Shown: positions 27,881 through 36,963, counted from the first letter of the stretch. The stretch is 64,000 nt of DNA from Parabacteroides sp. (GCA_017481945.1 JAFUOJ010000015.1:1-64000), one strand, 5' to 3'. The notes: a model not told the origin generated them from the sequence alone. Program-made: numbers and translations.

Positions 27881-28900
27881 ATGCTCAACAAAATTAACAC
27901 ACTCCTTCAGGAAGTAGAAAATCTGAAAGCGGCTAACGCAGAGGAATTAGAAGCATTACGTATTAAGTATCTTAGTAAAAAGGGAGCAATCTCTTCGCTA
28001 ATGAATGACTTTCGTAATGTACCGGCTGAGCAGAAGCGTGAAGTTGGACAGTACCTCAATAAATTAAAGGAGGCTACTCAAAATAAAATAAACGAACTGA
28101 AAGCAAATTTTGACAACGCACAGACTGTTAGCGATGATATCGACTTAACTCGTACCTCTTATCCTATTGAATTGGGAACTCGTCATCCGCTTTCACTCGT
28201 AAAAAAAGAAATTTGTGACATCTTTGGACGTTTAGGATTTAGTATTGCAGAAGGACCAGAGATTGAAGATGATTGGCATGTTTTCTCCTCTTTGAACTTT
28301 GCAGAAGATCATCCAGCTCGTGATATGCAGGATACATTCTTCATTCAACATAGTCCGGATGTATTACTTCGTACACATACTTCTTCAGTACAGACTCGTG
28401 TGATGGAAAAGCAAGAACCTCCTATCCGTATTATCTGTCCGGGACGTGTGTATCGTAATGAAGCAATCTCCTATCGTGCACACTGTTTCTTTCATCAAGT
28501 AGAAGCATTGTACGTAGATAAGAACGTTTCTTTTGCAGACCTAAAACAAGCTTTGTTATTTTTTGCGAAGGAAATGTTTAGTGCAGATACAAAGATTCGT
28601 CTGCGTCCATCTTATTTCCCATTCACCGAACCATCAGCAGAAATGGATATCTCATGTAACATCTGTGGAGGCAAAGGTTGTCCATTCTGTAAAGGAACTG
28701 GTTGGGTTGAAATCCTTGGTTGCGGTATGGTAGACCCGAACGTATTAGAGAACTGTGGTATTGACAGTAAAGTCTATTCAGGTTATGCCTTAGGAATGGG
28801 TATTGAGCGTATAACAAACCTAAAATATCAAGTTAAGGACTTACGTATGTTCTCGGAAAACGATGTCCGATTCCTACGTGAGTTCGAATCAGCCAATTAA
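27881..28900 (+). CDS. pheS: Phenylalanyl-tRNA synthetase alpha subunit
   Basis: 339 residues. The N-terminal coiled coil (residues 1-90) precedes the class II core: motif 1 near HPLSLVKKEICDIFGRLGFSI, motif 2 RVYRNEAISYRAHCFFHQVEALYVD, motif 3 GYALGMGIERITNLKYQVKDLRMF, and the Phe site FPFTEPSAEMDI. A Cys-rich insert CNICGGKGCPFCKGTGW could bind zinc, as in some bacterial PheS. It charges tRNA-Phe together with PheT, which is not encoded nearby. It has its own promoter. Confidence 0.97.
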   Translation: MLNKINTLLQEVENLKAANAEELEALRIKYLSKKGAISSLMNDFRNVPAEQKREVGQYLNKLKEATQNKINELKANFDNAQTVSDDIDLTRTSYPIELGTRHPLSLVKKEICDIFGRLGFSIAEGPEIEDDWHVFSSLNFAEDHPARDMQDTFFIQHSPDVLLRTHTSSVQTRVMEKQEPPIRIICPGRVYRNEAISYRAHCFFHQVEALYVDKNVSFADLKQALLFFAKEMFSADTKIRLRPSYFPFTEPSAEMDISCNICGGKGCPFCKGTGWVEILGCGMVDPNVLENCGIDSKVYSGYALGMGIERITNLKYQVKDLRMFSENDVRFLREFESAN

Positions 28901-28931
28901 GTTGAAGACCTAAATCATTTAATTTACCATC

Positions 28932-28984
28932 TTCCCCGGGTCATTAACCAGCCCGGGGAGAAACACACACATAAACACCGGGGT
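28932..28984 (+). promoter_or_regulatory. GC-rich hairpin with an alternative pairing partner in front of crcB
   Basis: CCCCGGG (28934-28940) pairs with CCCGGGG (28952-28958). A third segment CCGGGG (28979-28984), just before the crcB ATG at 28991, could instead pair with 28934-28939. The stretch may be the pheS terminator, though no T run follows, or a control element of crcB. It lacks the conserved fluoride-riboswitch sequences. Confidence 0.4.
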
Positions 28985-28990
28985 ATTAAC

Positions 28991-29377
28991 ATGATAAAGG
29001 TTTTACTTCTTATGGCAGGAGGAGCCATCGGTACAATATTCCGTTTTGGAATTTCCACATGGGTACAACGTTCAATGTTACCTACTTTCCCTTGGGGAAT
29101 ATTATCCGTTAATGTAATTGGTTCTTTCTTTATTGGTCTTTGTTGGAGTATGGCAGAAGTTCTAAATCTATCATCTAACACAAGACTTTTTATTTTTACT
29201 GGATTATTCGGAGGATTCACAACTTTCTCTTCTTTTACTTTGGATACAATGTCCTTAATGAAAGTTGGGGAATACAAGTTGGCTCTTCTGAATATCTTAG
29301 CCAGTAATTTTTTAGGATTGTTAGCCGTCTTTTTAGGATTATTTCTTGGAAAACATATCATATCACTTATCAAATAG
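28991..29377 (+). CDS. crcB: Fluoride channel of the CrcB/Fluc family
   Basis: 128 residues with four membrane helices. Family motifs are GGAIGTIFRFGIS, PWGILSVNVIGSFFIGL (the conserved Asn), and GLFGGFTTFSSFTLDT, which carries the phenylalanine-lined fluoride pore and the central sodium site. It forms an antiparallel dimer that lets fluoride leave the cell. Its stop is 1 bp before the nth ATG, so they are cotranscribed. Confidence 0.95.
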   Translation: MIKVLLLMAGGAIGTIFRFGISTWVQRSMLPTFPWGILSVNVIGSFFIGLCWSMAEVLNLSSNTRLFIFTGLFGGFTTFSSFTLDTMSLMKVGEYKLALLNILASNFLGLLAVFLGLFLGKHIISLIK

Positions 29378-29378
29378 A

Positions 29379-30023
29379 ATGCGAAAAGAAGAGAGATACA
29401 AAGGAGTACTTAACTGGTTTGCAGAGAATGTACCTGTAGCTGAAACGGAATTGCATTATGAAAATCCGTACCAATTACTTATCGCTGTTATCCTATCCGC
29501 ACAGTGTACGGACAAACGAGTTAATATGATAACTCCTGCCCTTTTTCAAGATTTTCCTACACCCGAAGTAATGGCCGCAACCACTCCGGAAGTAATCTTT
29601 GAATATATTCGTAGTATCTCTTATCCTAATAATAAGTCCAAACATTTAGTTGGTATGGCAAAAATGCTCGTGAATGAATTTCATGGAGTTGTTCCATCCG
29701 ACATAAATGAACTACAAAAACTACCAGGTGTAGGTCGTAAGACAGCAAATGTTATTGCTTCAGTTGTTTACAACAAGCCAGCTATGGCTGTTGATACACA
29801 CGTCTTCCGAGTAGCCAATCGTATAGGATTGACCAATAATAGTAAAACACCTTTAGAGACAGAAAGAGAATTAGTAAAGCACATTCCTGAGGAACAAATT
29901 TCAATTGCCCATCATTGGCTGATTCTACATGGACGCTATATCTGTATTGCAAGGAAACCTAAATGTGAAGAATGTGGTCTCAAACCTTGGTGTAAACATT
30001 TCTTACGTCCACAAAAAACATAG
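29379..30023 (+). CDS. nth: Endonuclease III, DNA glycosylase/AP lyase
   Basis: 214 residues from the ATG at 29379, 1 bp after the crcB stop; an upstream in-frame ATG at 29346 lies inside crcB. The helix-hairpin-helix LPGVGRKTANVIASVV contains the catalytic Lys, and AVDTHVFRVANRIG the catalytic Asp. The iron-sulfur cluster loop C-x6-C-x2-C-x5-C (CIARKPKCEECGLKPWC) is complete. It removes oxidised pyrimidines and nicks the resulting abasic site. Confidence 0.96.
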   Translation: MRKEERYKGVLNWFAENVPVAETELHYENPYQLLIAVILSAQCTDKRVNMITPALFQDFPTPEVMAATTPEVIFEYIRSISYPNNKSKHLVGMAKMLVNEFHGVVPSDINELQKLPGVGRKTANVIASVVYNKPAMAVDTHVFRVANRIGLTNNSKTPLETERELVKHIPEEQISIAHHWLILHGRYICIARKPKCEECGLKPWCKHFLRPQKT

Positions 30024-30028
30024 CTATT

Positions 30029-30922
30029 ATGAATATTTACAAGCGAGAAATAGTTACCCTCCTTATTGCTGCTCTCGCTATACTGACAGCAGTCGGCTTC
30101 TTTTTAAACAATTTACAAAAGGAGAAGAGTACTGTGCGAACAGATCTTTATACACTTATCACACCCAAAAGCTATGCTTTATTACAAATAAATCGTCCTC
30201 ATGCATTTGCTAAATATATTCTTTCTCAAAAAACAGAATATGATATATTTGCCTCTAATATTCCCTCTGTTCTTCTTTCTATTATACAAGAGACCCCAGA
30301 GCTATCCTCTTCTCTACTTTCATTCAATCAACAAGGAGTAGTTCTTTATACACATGCTGATAATCGTCTCATTAGGCAAATAGAAAAAAATACATTGGAA
30401 AAACGTTTTCACACGTTCACACCACAACAACAAACAAAAAAAGGAATCACATTTCATTACTATCCTGACACAGGGAATCGTTTCTTCGGTTATTTTCAAT
30501 ACAATGATATATGGGTAGCCAGTTATAGCCGAAAACTATTGGAAGAGGTCGCAAGTATGCTAACGATAGGTACCCGATATTTACTTCCTCAACAGGATAG
30601 TTTACGTAAAGTACTGGATTTAAACGTTCCTTTAAATCTTTTATTACAAACAGACTGTCTTCCACCCTCTGTTCAATTAAACGATTCCATTAGTTGGAAA
30701 ATACCGACAGGATGGTTGGCAGCTGACCTTTTCATGAATGAGCAACACCTTTGTTACTCCAGTAGTTTACCGTTTTACTCAACAACCGATAGTCTTCCTT
30801 TCCACATAGGAGACACATTGGCAAAACATTTAAACCTGTATTTTCCTCAATTTAAAGTTACGAATCAGACTACAACAGATAAAAATCAGATCTATTTCAC
30901 CGGTAAACTGATACCTCAATAG
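30029..30922 (+). CDS. Membrane-anchored protein of unknown function
   Basis: 297 residues. One N-terminal membrane segment (IVTLLIAALAILTAVGFFL, residues 9-27) and a periplasmic domain with no motif I recognise. The stretch YTLITPKSYALLQINRPHAFAKY and repeated Asp/Gln-rich segments recall DUF3352-like proteins, but that is weak. It begins 5 bp after nth, so it is the last gene of the crcB-nth unit and is a real translated frame rather than a shadow. Confidence 0.75.
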   Translation: MNIYKREIVTLLIAALAILTAVGFFLNNLQKEKSTVRTDLYTLITPKSYALLQINRPHAFAKYILSQKTEYDIFASNIPSVLLSIIQETPELSSSLLSFNQQGVVLYTHADNRLIRQIEKNTLEKRFHTFTPQQQTKKGITFHYYPDTGNRFFGYFQYNDIWVASYSRKLLEEVASMLTIGTRYLLPQQDSLRKVLDLNVPLNLLLQTDCLPPSVQLNDSISWKIPTGWLAADLFMNEQHLCYSSSLPFYSTTDSLPFHIGDTLAKHLNLYFPQFKVTNQTTTDKNQIYFTGKLIPQ

Positions 30923-30943
30923 TCTTTCCCCTAAAAGTTATCT

Positions 30944-31420
30944 TCAGATAAAAGCAATAATAAAACGGTAGATAAAATAGCTACAGAGCGAAACTTTCAC
31001 AACTACACTCAATAGGAAACCTAAGAAAGCTCCCAATCCAGCCTTAAAGGCCTCAAAAGAGTTCTTTCCTCCTAATAATTCTCCAATAACAGCTCCAGCG
31101 AAAGGCCCTACTAAAATACCCCAAGGAGGAAAGATAAAGATTCCAACGACGGTTCCTATCACACAACCCCAGTTTCCATATTTACTACCTCCGCTATATT
31201 TAGTTCCCAGCATAGGAGTGATATAATCCAAGAACTGAACAATAACAACTAACAAAGCCCATATTCCTAAACTAACTCCTGAAAACTCTATCCGATCAGT
31301 AAAATACAACAATAAGAGTCCTACATACGAGAGAGGCGGTCCCGGAAGTACCGGTAAAAAACAACCTGCTAATCCCAATAACAAACAAAGTACTCCTAAA
31401 ATAATCAAAAGGATATCCAT
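30944..31420 (-). CDS. DUF456-family membrane protein
   Basis: 158 residues with about five hydrophobic helices. The N-terminus LGVLCLLLGLAGCFLPVLPGPPLSYVGLLLLY and the Gly-rich repeats YGNWGCVIGTVVGIFIFPPWGILVGPFAGAVIGELLGG are hallmarks of DUF456. The function of the family is not known. It starts 5 bp after the UpxY-like gene and is probably cotranscribed with it. Confidence 0.88.
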   Translation of the reverse strand: MDILLIILGVLCLLLGLAGCFLPVLPGPPLSYVGLLLLYFTDRIEFSGVSLGIWALLVVIVQFLDYITPMLGTKYSGGSKYGNWGCVIGTVVGIFIFPPWGILVGPFAGAVIGELLGGKNSFEAFKAGLGAFLGFLLSVVVKVSLCSYFIYRFIIAFI

Positions 31421-31425
31421 ATCTT

Positions 31426-31926
31426 TTACTTTATACGATTCACACGAGCCACATCATCCAACTTCACACATACGGTAGCCCCCAACTGTTCAATGTATAA
31501 AAGCAGATGAGTCTTCTTTATTCTTTTTATCTTTCCTGATATATGCTTCATTGCCCCACAAAGTATTTCAACCTCTTCGCCCGGACAAAGAGTATGATCT
31601 GAAGCTTGCTCTAAGAATTCTTTTATGGCATCAATCTCTTTAGGACGTACAATGGCTGGTTTCCCATTATAGTACACGATTCGAACTACCCCATAAACAT
31701 AAATCAGATCCCTTAGAACAGAATCAGAACAGTATACAAAGACATAAGAGTTAAAAAGGGGGACTTCCACGATCTTAACCCGATCCGACCATACACGAGG
31801 TGAACGGTGAAGAGGAAGCCAGCACTCTATACCCAATGCAGCTATGCGATTCTGTACCTGTTTCTCCGCACGCGGAGAGGTATACAACACATACCAATTC
31901 TGATTCTTATCTGAAGCCATCGACAT
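31426..31926 (-). CDS. UpxY/NusG-family transcription antiterminator, orphan
   Basis: 166 residues from the ATG at 31926 (or 164 from 31920). A frame upstream to 32055 exists, but a -7 box at 31953-31960 places the transcript start downstream of it. The NGN domain is clear: NWYVLYTSPRAEKQVQNRIAALGIECWLP, then VPLFNSYVFVYC. The C-terminal KOW-like part follows (CPGEEVEILCGAMKHISGKIKRI). UpxY proteins normally open capsule operons and act on their own transcript; here no polysaccharide genes follow, only DUF456. Confidence 0.88.
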   Translation of the reverse strand: MSMASDKNQNWYVLYTSPRAEKQVQNRIAALGIECWLPLHRSPRVWSDRVKIVEVPLFNSYVFVYCSDSVLRDLIYVYGVVRIVYYNGKPAIVRPKEIDAIKEFLEQASDHTLCPGEEVEILCGAMKHISGKIKRIKKTHLLLYIEQLGATVCVKLDDVARVNRIK

Positions 31927-31952
31927 TATTATCTGCTTTCTATATGAAGTCA

Positions 31953-31960
31953 CAAAAATA
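31953..31960 (-). promoter_or_regulatory. -7 box of the UpxY-like gene
   Basis: Minus-strand TATTTTTG matches TAnnTTTG. It predicts a leader of about 20-26 nt before the chosen start codons. Confidence 0.5.
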
Positions 31961-32001
31961 AGACTATTTTTCCAATAGCCACCTTTATTCATTAAAAAGC
32001 A

Positions 32002-32052
32002 AAACGTTGTTTCCAAATCTCTTTTCTGCAAAAGAATCGGGAAACAACGTTT
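32002..32052 (-). terminator. Long terminator hairpin after the GH92 genes
   Basis: Perfect 13-bp arms AAACGTTGTTTCC (32002-32014) and its complement (32040-32052) enclose 25 nt that can pair further. On the minus strand the stem is followed by TGCTTTTT, the T run expected of an intrinsic terminator. It lies 43 bp after the GH92 stop at 32095 and separates that operon from the UpxY-like gene. Confidence 0.75.
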
Positions 32053-32094
32053 CAACCTACTTATTACAACTTATAAAAAATTAGAATGAAAAAA

Positions 32095-34383
32095 CTATTC
32101 AGATAAAAGGCCAACTGATGGTGGAGAAGTACCCAGTCCCCACTCTTTATTAGCCTTAGCTCCCATCTTCAACTCTAATACGCCACCGGAAACTATCTGA
32201 CTGTGTTCAAACCAAGATTGATTTAAAGGAGTACCGTCTAAGCGGGCAGCTTGAATATACTTATTTCGATTTGAAACTTTATCAGCTACAATTTCAAAAA
32301 CATTCCCGTTACCTAAATCAATCTTCACGTTTGAAAATACCGGACTACCGATATTATAAATAGGTGAACCCGGTGTAACAGGATAGAATCCCATCATACT
32401 AAATACAACAAAAGCTGACATTCCGCCTCCATCTTCATCGCCTGGAACTCCCATTAGATCATTACGAAACCACTGATTCAACAAGGTACGTATACGCTTC
32501 TGAGTCTTCCAAGGTTGTCCGGCATAGTTATACAAATAAGGAATATGAAGACTTGGTTCATTAGCCATTGAGAACATTCCCACGTTTCCTGTGTGATCCG
32601 GCAAGAAAGAGTAAAAACTCCACTTCGACATACCTAACGGCGTATCAAACATCGAATCGAGTGCCATAATAAATTCATCATTACCTCCCATTAGATGAAT
32701 CAGGTCTGCTACATTATGCTGTACATCCCATCGATAAATGTATCCATTGTTTTCATCATAATAATCACGAGCTCCTAACCCACCTGAATAGCGATAATCT
32801 ACTCCTTCAATAAAGTTTCCCTCTTTATCCTTCGGATGAAAAAATTTAGTAACCGGGTTAAACAGGTTACGGTAGTTATAAGATTGTTGCAAATAATAAG
32901 CAGCCTCTTCTTTTTTTCCTAACTCTTCAGCTATTTGTGACAAACACCATTGATCATAAGCTGTACCTAATGTTACAGCGACCGGTTGGCGTTTTTCCCA
33001 TTTAGAGACATGAGGAACAGTCTCTTCTTCACCAGGTTTCAAGGCCGGGATATAACCATGTTCCTTATAAAAAGTATCCAACCAACCAGCCGGAGCAGCA
33101 GACCACGGGATCAAGGTCTTTTCTTCCATACCTGCTTTAGCCGCTTGGTAAGCCTTTTCCAAATCAAACCCGCGCACTCCTTTACGCCATGCGTCAATTA
33201 CCGTAGCGACTGCATGATTAGAATTCATACGACGAGAGTCTCCTGTAACCTCTGGAAAAGTTGGCATCCAATTCGTTCCCATCTGTTCAGCCATTAAAAG
33301 GAAAGAATGAATTATATCACTTTCTCGTTCATTATCTATCAAAACACGTAACGGATGAGTAGCTCTATAAGTATCCCAAATCCAATCATCTGTATAAAAA
33401 GGACGTCCGTTATCTTCATGAACCTTCCCGTCAAAAGCACTATAGTACTTACCATCCTCACTTAAACATACCGGGCGTTCATAGCAACGATATAACGAAG
33501 TATAGAATACAGTCTTATCATCTTTACTTCCCCCTTCTACCTGAATTTTACCCAAAGCCGCGTTCCAATCGTTTCGACCGATTTGAGCAATGGTATTCAC
33601 GTTATAGGAATGGATTTCACGTGCCAAGTTCTTCTTAGCCTGCTCGGTACTAATAAAAGAGATACCATAACGAATACCAATCTTCGGTTGTTTACCAAAA
33701 GCTAACACCAAAGCAGCGTCTTTTCCCTCTATTGCTAAGGTGTCAAAAAGTATAGCTTTATCAGATAGTACTCCTACTTTTTCCGGTTGTTTATCTATCT
33801 CTGCATATAGATAAACTTTTGTTTTCTTATCGACATATTGATATCCGCTAACCGCTTCTTCCTTCCACTGCAAAGCACCATTACGGCTATTAAAGATAAG
33901 ATAAGCTGGCTCGGCTTTCTCAAAAGTCAGACTATAGACTGCACTCTGATGGGATGGTGCATAATCAACCTCTACATTCGTGTCATCCAAATAGACCTGA
34001 TAGCGATAAGGAGTTATTTTTTCTTGATCATAACTATAGTTAATGACCGGTTGAATTCCGGTTTCCTCTCCTTGATAAGGGCTCAGATTAAAAGCCGAAC
34101 TTCCTCGATGGCTGGTCACGATAATCGGTAATCCCGCTAATTTATCACCTGTATAATCTGCCCTTTCCGGATAAACGCGCAGCATACTATTAGGTAAATG
34201 GATAGTTGGATAGGTCGGGACCAGCAGGTGACTGATATTTCCCATGTAAGGGTTCACGTAGTCTACCCAACCATTCGTTTCACTAACTTCCTGTTTACCT
34301 AAACTACTACACTTCCCTATCAGCCACATCAAAGCGATTCCAACTAAGAATCCGATTAAAAATCTTCCTTTCTTTTGTGACAT
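32095..34383 (-). CDS. GH92 exo-alpha-mannosidase, classical catalytic acid present
   Basis: 762 residues. N-terminal membrane anchor (FLIGFLVGIALMWLIG), then GH92 N-domain (WVDYVNPYMGNISHLLVPTYP) and (alpha/alpha)6 domain. The catalytic acid motif NEPSLHIPYLYNYAG carries Glu609, and GDEDGGGMSAFVVFSMMGFYPVTPGSP is the conserved calcium and base region with its Asp residues. GH92 enzymes are calcium-dependent inverting exo-mannosidases that trim alpha-mannose from N-glycans or yeast mannan. It is 12 bp after a second GH92, forming a two-gene unit. Confidence 0.94.
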   Translation of the reverse strand: MSQKKGRFLIGFLVGIALMWLIGKCSSLGKQEVSETNGWVDYVNPYMGNISHLLVPTYPTIHLPNSMLRVYPERADYTGDKLAGLPIIVTSHRGSSAFNLSPYQGEETGIQPVINYSYDQEKITPYRYQVYLDDTNVEVDYAPSHQSAVYSLTFEKAEPAYLIFNSRNGALQWKEEAVSGYQYVDKKTKVYLYAEIDKQPEKVGVLSDKAILFDTLAIEGKDAALVLAFGKQPKIGIRYGISFISTEQAKKNLAREIHSYNVNTIAQIGRNDWNAALGKIQVEGGSKDDKTVFYTSLYRCYERPVCLSEDGKYYSAFDGKVHEDNGRPFYTDDWIWDTYRATHPLRVLIDNERESDIIHSFLLMAEQMGTNWMPTFPEVTGDSRRMNSNHAVATVIDAWRKGVRGFDLEKAYQAAKAGMEEKTLIPWSAAPAGWLDTFYKEHGYIPALKPGEEETVPHVSKWEKRQPVAVTLGTAYDQWCLSQIAEELGKKEEAAYYLQQSYNYRNLFNPVTKFFHPKDKEGNFIEGVDYRYSGGLGARDYYDENNGYIYRWDVQHNVADLIHLMGGNDEFIMALDSMFDTPLGMSKWSFYSFLPDHTGNVGMFSMANEPSLHIPYLYNYAGQPWKTQKRIRTLLNQWFRNDLMGVPGDEDGGGMSAFVVFSMMGFYPVTPGSPIYNIGSPVFSNVKIDLGNGNVFEIVADKVSNRNKYIQAARLDGTPLNQSWFEHSQIVSGGVLELKMGAKANKEWGLGTSPPSVGLLSE

Positions 34384-34395
34384 ATCTTTTACTGT

Positions 34396-36711
34396 TTACT
34401 TTTTTCTTTTTTCATTAACAGAGAACGAATAAGGGAAATCTTCCGGGTTCACCCCTCGTTGCTTATTAGGTTTATCTCCCATTTTAATCTCCAAAACACC
34501 TCCTTGTAGTAACTCATTATGCTCTAAATAGTTCTTCGTATACTCTTTACCGTTGAACGTCATAGATTCTATATAAATATTTTTATCACTATTAGCAGGT
34601 GCATTGATCACCAAATTCTTTCCATTTTCAAAATGTAAAGTTGCCTTTTTAAATAGTGGAGCCCCTAAAACATATTGTGTCGTACCGGGAGCAACGGGAT
34701 AGAATCCCAAAGCAGAGAAAACATACCAAGCTGAAGTCTGTCCATTATCCTCGTCTCCGCAATAGCCATCTGGCGTCGGACTATACATTCTATTCATCAC
34801 TTGACGTAGCCAATACTGTGCCTTCCAAGGTTCACCGGCATAATTATATAAATAGATCATGTGCTGAATCGGTTGGTTGCCATGAGCATAATTTCCCATA
34901 TTCATGATTTGCATTTCGCGAATCTCATGAATAACCTGTCCGTAGTAACTTTCATCAAACAAAGGTGGTACTGCAAAGACAGAGTCCAGCATAGTGACAA
35001 ACTCTTTTCTTCCTCCCATCAAATCAATCAAACCTTGCGGATCATGAAAGACTGACCAAGTGTAATGCCAACTATTTCCTTCCGTAAAGGCGTCTCCCCA
35101 TTTCAATGGAGAAAAAGGAGCCATAAACTTTCCGTCTTTATTCTTACCACGCATAAGTTTTGTCTCTTTATCAAACAGATTCCGATAGTTCATTGCACGT
35201 TTTGCATAAAGATCGATTTCTTTTTTAGGGCGTCCCAACTCTTTTGCGATTTGGTAGATACACCAATCGTTATAGGCATATTCTAACGTACGGGCTGCGC
35301 TCTCATTAATATTGACATCATAGGGAACATATCCCAATTGATTGTAGTATTCATGTCCACGACGACCGGTAGTCGAAACCGTTGGATGTACATGTTCAGT
35401 ACCGTGAATTAATCCTTCATATAGCGTTTCTAAATCGTCCACCCGAACACCTTTCATATAAGCGTCTACTAAGATCGAAGCAGAATTGTTTCCTACCATA
35501 CAAGCCCGATGTCCCGGACTCGCCCACTCAGGAAAGAAGCCGCTTTCTTTATAAGTATTGATCAATCCTTCTTGCATTTCCTTATTCATGCTGGGATACA
35601 TTAAATTCAAGAAGGGAAATAAACAACGGAAAGTATCCCAAAATCCAGTATCGGTAAACATATATCCGGGTAACACCTCTCCATTGTATGGGCTATAATG
35701 AACCACTTTCCCCGCAGCGTCAATCTCATAGAATTTACGTGGGAACAAAAGGGAACGGTACATACAAGAATAGAAAGTACGATATTCATCCAAAGTACCG
35801 CCTTCTACCTCTATTTTACTTAAAACTTCATTCCAAACCTCTTTCCCTTTCTGTACTAAAGTATCGAATGTATCATTTCCTAACTCTCCCATATTTATAG
35901 CCGCCTGATCAAAGCTGATAAAGGAAGAGGCCACCTTCGCATGAACAACTTCTCCTTTCGTTGTTTGGAAACCGATGACAGCACCAACATGATTTGCCTG
36001 CTGCTCCTTCCCATTTTCTCTTAAAGCTCCATCTACAAATGTCGCTTCGTAAGTAAACGGTTTATCAAACTCAATCACAAAGTAATTCTTGAAATTTTCC
36101 GGCACACCGCCACTATTCTTCGTCGTATAACCAATAATTTTATTCTCTTCCGGTATTACCTTTATATAAGAACCTTTATCGAGAGCGTCAACAACGACAT
36201 ACGATTGTGTACTTTCCGGAAAGGTAAAACGAAACATAGCAGCACGGTCAGTCGGTGTGATTTCCGTCTTTACATCATGGTCTGCCAAGTACACCTCATA
36301 ATAATAGGGTTTCGCAATCTCACTTTTATGCGAAAACCAACTGGCGCGTTTATCTTGATCAAACTCCGGATTACCGACAACAGGCATAATGGCAAACTGT
36401 CCATAATCATTGATCCAAGGACTCGGTTGGTGCGTTTGTTTAAACCCACGTATCTTGTCCGCTGTATAAACATAGGCCCATCCATCTCCCATTTTTCCCG
36501 TTTGAGGTGTCCAGAAGTTCATACCCCAAGGACGAGCAATAGCCGGATAGGTGTTTCCTGTAGACAATCTATAAGTAGATTGTGTCCCCATTAAAGGGTT
36601 TACGTAATCAACTGGAGTGAAAGTTCTCTCTGCTGCTACTATCTGAAATGATTTACCCAAGCAGAACAATAAAGAGACCCATACTAAGACATTTAGACTT
36701 CTTCGCTTCAT
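34396..36711 (-). CDS. GH92 family enzyme with Gln at the catalytic acid, probable mannosyl-phosphate-acting member
   Basis: 771 residues with signal peptide (LNVLVWVSLLFCLGKSFQIVAA). GH92 landmarks: VDYVNPLMGTQSTYRLSTGNTYPAIARPWG near residues 33-65, FWDTFRCLFPFLNL, and CGDEDNGQTSAWYVFSALGFYPVAPG. At the catalytic acid position the motif is GNQPIQHMIYLYNYAG, so Gln613 stands where classical members have Glu. The codon is CAA on the coding strand. In the characterised CcGH92_5 a Gln at this site goes with hydrolysis of mannose-alpha-1-phospho-6-mannose, whose phosphate leaving group needs no acid. The same activity is inferred here, letting the pair uncap and then trim phosphomannan. Confidence 0.9.
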   Translation of the reverse strand: MKRRSLNVLVWVSLLFCLGKSFQIVAAERTFTPVDYVNPLMGTQSTYRLSTGNTYPAIARPWGMNFWTPQTGKMGDGWAYVYTADKIRGFKQTHQPSPWINDYGQFAIMPVVGNPEFDQDKRASWFSHKSEIAKPYYYEVYLADHDVKTEITPTDRAAMFRFTFPESTQSYVVVDALDKGSYIKVIPEENKIIGYTTKNSGGVPENFKNYFVIEFDKPFTYEATFVDGALRENGKEQQANHVGAVIGFQTTKGEVVHAKVASSFISFDQAAINMGELGNDTFDTLVQKGKEVWNEVLSKIEVEGGTLDEYRTFYSCMYRSLLFPRKFYEIDAAGKVVHYSPYNGEVLPGYMFTDTGFWDTFRCLFPFLNLMYPSMNKEMQEGLINTYKESGFFPEWASPGHRACMVGNNSASILVDAYMKGVRVDDLETLYEGLIHGTEHVHPTVSTTGRRGHEYYNQLGYVPYDVNINESAARTLEYAYNDWCIYQIAKELGRPKKEIDLYAKRAMNYRNLFDKETKLMRGKNKDGKFMAPFSPLKWGDAFTEGNSWHYTWSVFHDPQGLIDLMGGRKEFVTMLDSVFAVPPLFDESYYGQVIHEIREMQIMNMGNYAHGNQPIQHMIYLYNYAGEPWKAQYWLRQVMNRMYSPTPDGYCGDEDNGQTSAWYVFSALGFYPVAPGTTQYVLGAPLFKKATLHFENGKNLVINAPANSDKNIYIESMTFNGKEYTKNYLEHNELLQGGVLEIKMGDKPNKQRGVNPEDFPYSFSVNEKRKK

Positions 36712-36870
36712 TATACACTTTGATTATTAGTATTTAGATAAACTTATAGCATTTCACAAGAGATCTTACGTATCTCAAAGAAACCTAACTGCCACAAATA
36801 TAGGAACAATACTCGCAAAAAGAACACAAAGAATGCCAAAAAGAAAGAAGATACTTCCGCATACAAAAAA

Positions 36871-36934
36871 AGTTCCATGCCTAGAAACTGTTAGTTTCAT
36901 CGGCATGGAACTAAATGTTTCTAGGCATGAAACT
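36871..36934. repeat. Three-unit tandem palindrome array, 22-23 bp period
   Basis: Three related ~19-nt units start at 36871, 36893 and 36916; unit 1 is in one orientation and units 2 and 3 in the other. AGTTCCATGCC (36871-36881) is the exact complement of 36902-36912, while CATGCCTAGAAAC (36876-36888) is the exact complement of 36917-36929, so two mutually exclusive stems are possible. The array begins 30 bp downstream of the stop of the outer-membrane efflux gene (36964, minus strand). Confidence 0.8.
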
Positions 36935-36963
36935 TTACGTCAATACCTATCGATTTTTGGGAC

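Noticed and set aside
28901-28990. Fluoride riboswitch upstream of crcB
   Set aside because: None of the conserved fluoride-aptamer sequences is present.
32002-32052. 13-bp inverted repeat as a mobile element end
   Set aside because: It sits just after the GH92 stop with a T run on the proper strand, so an intrinsic terminator explains it.
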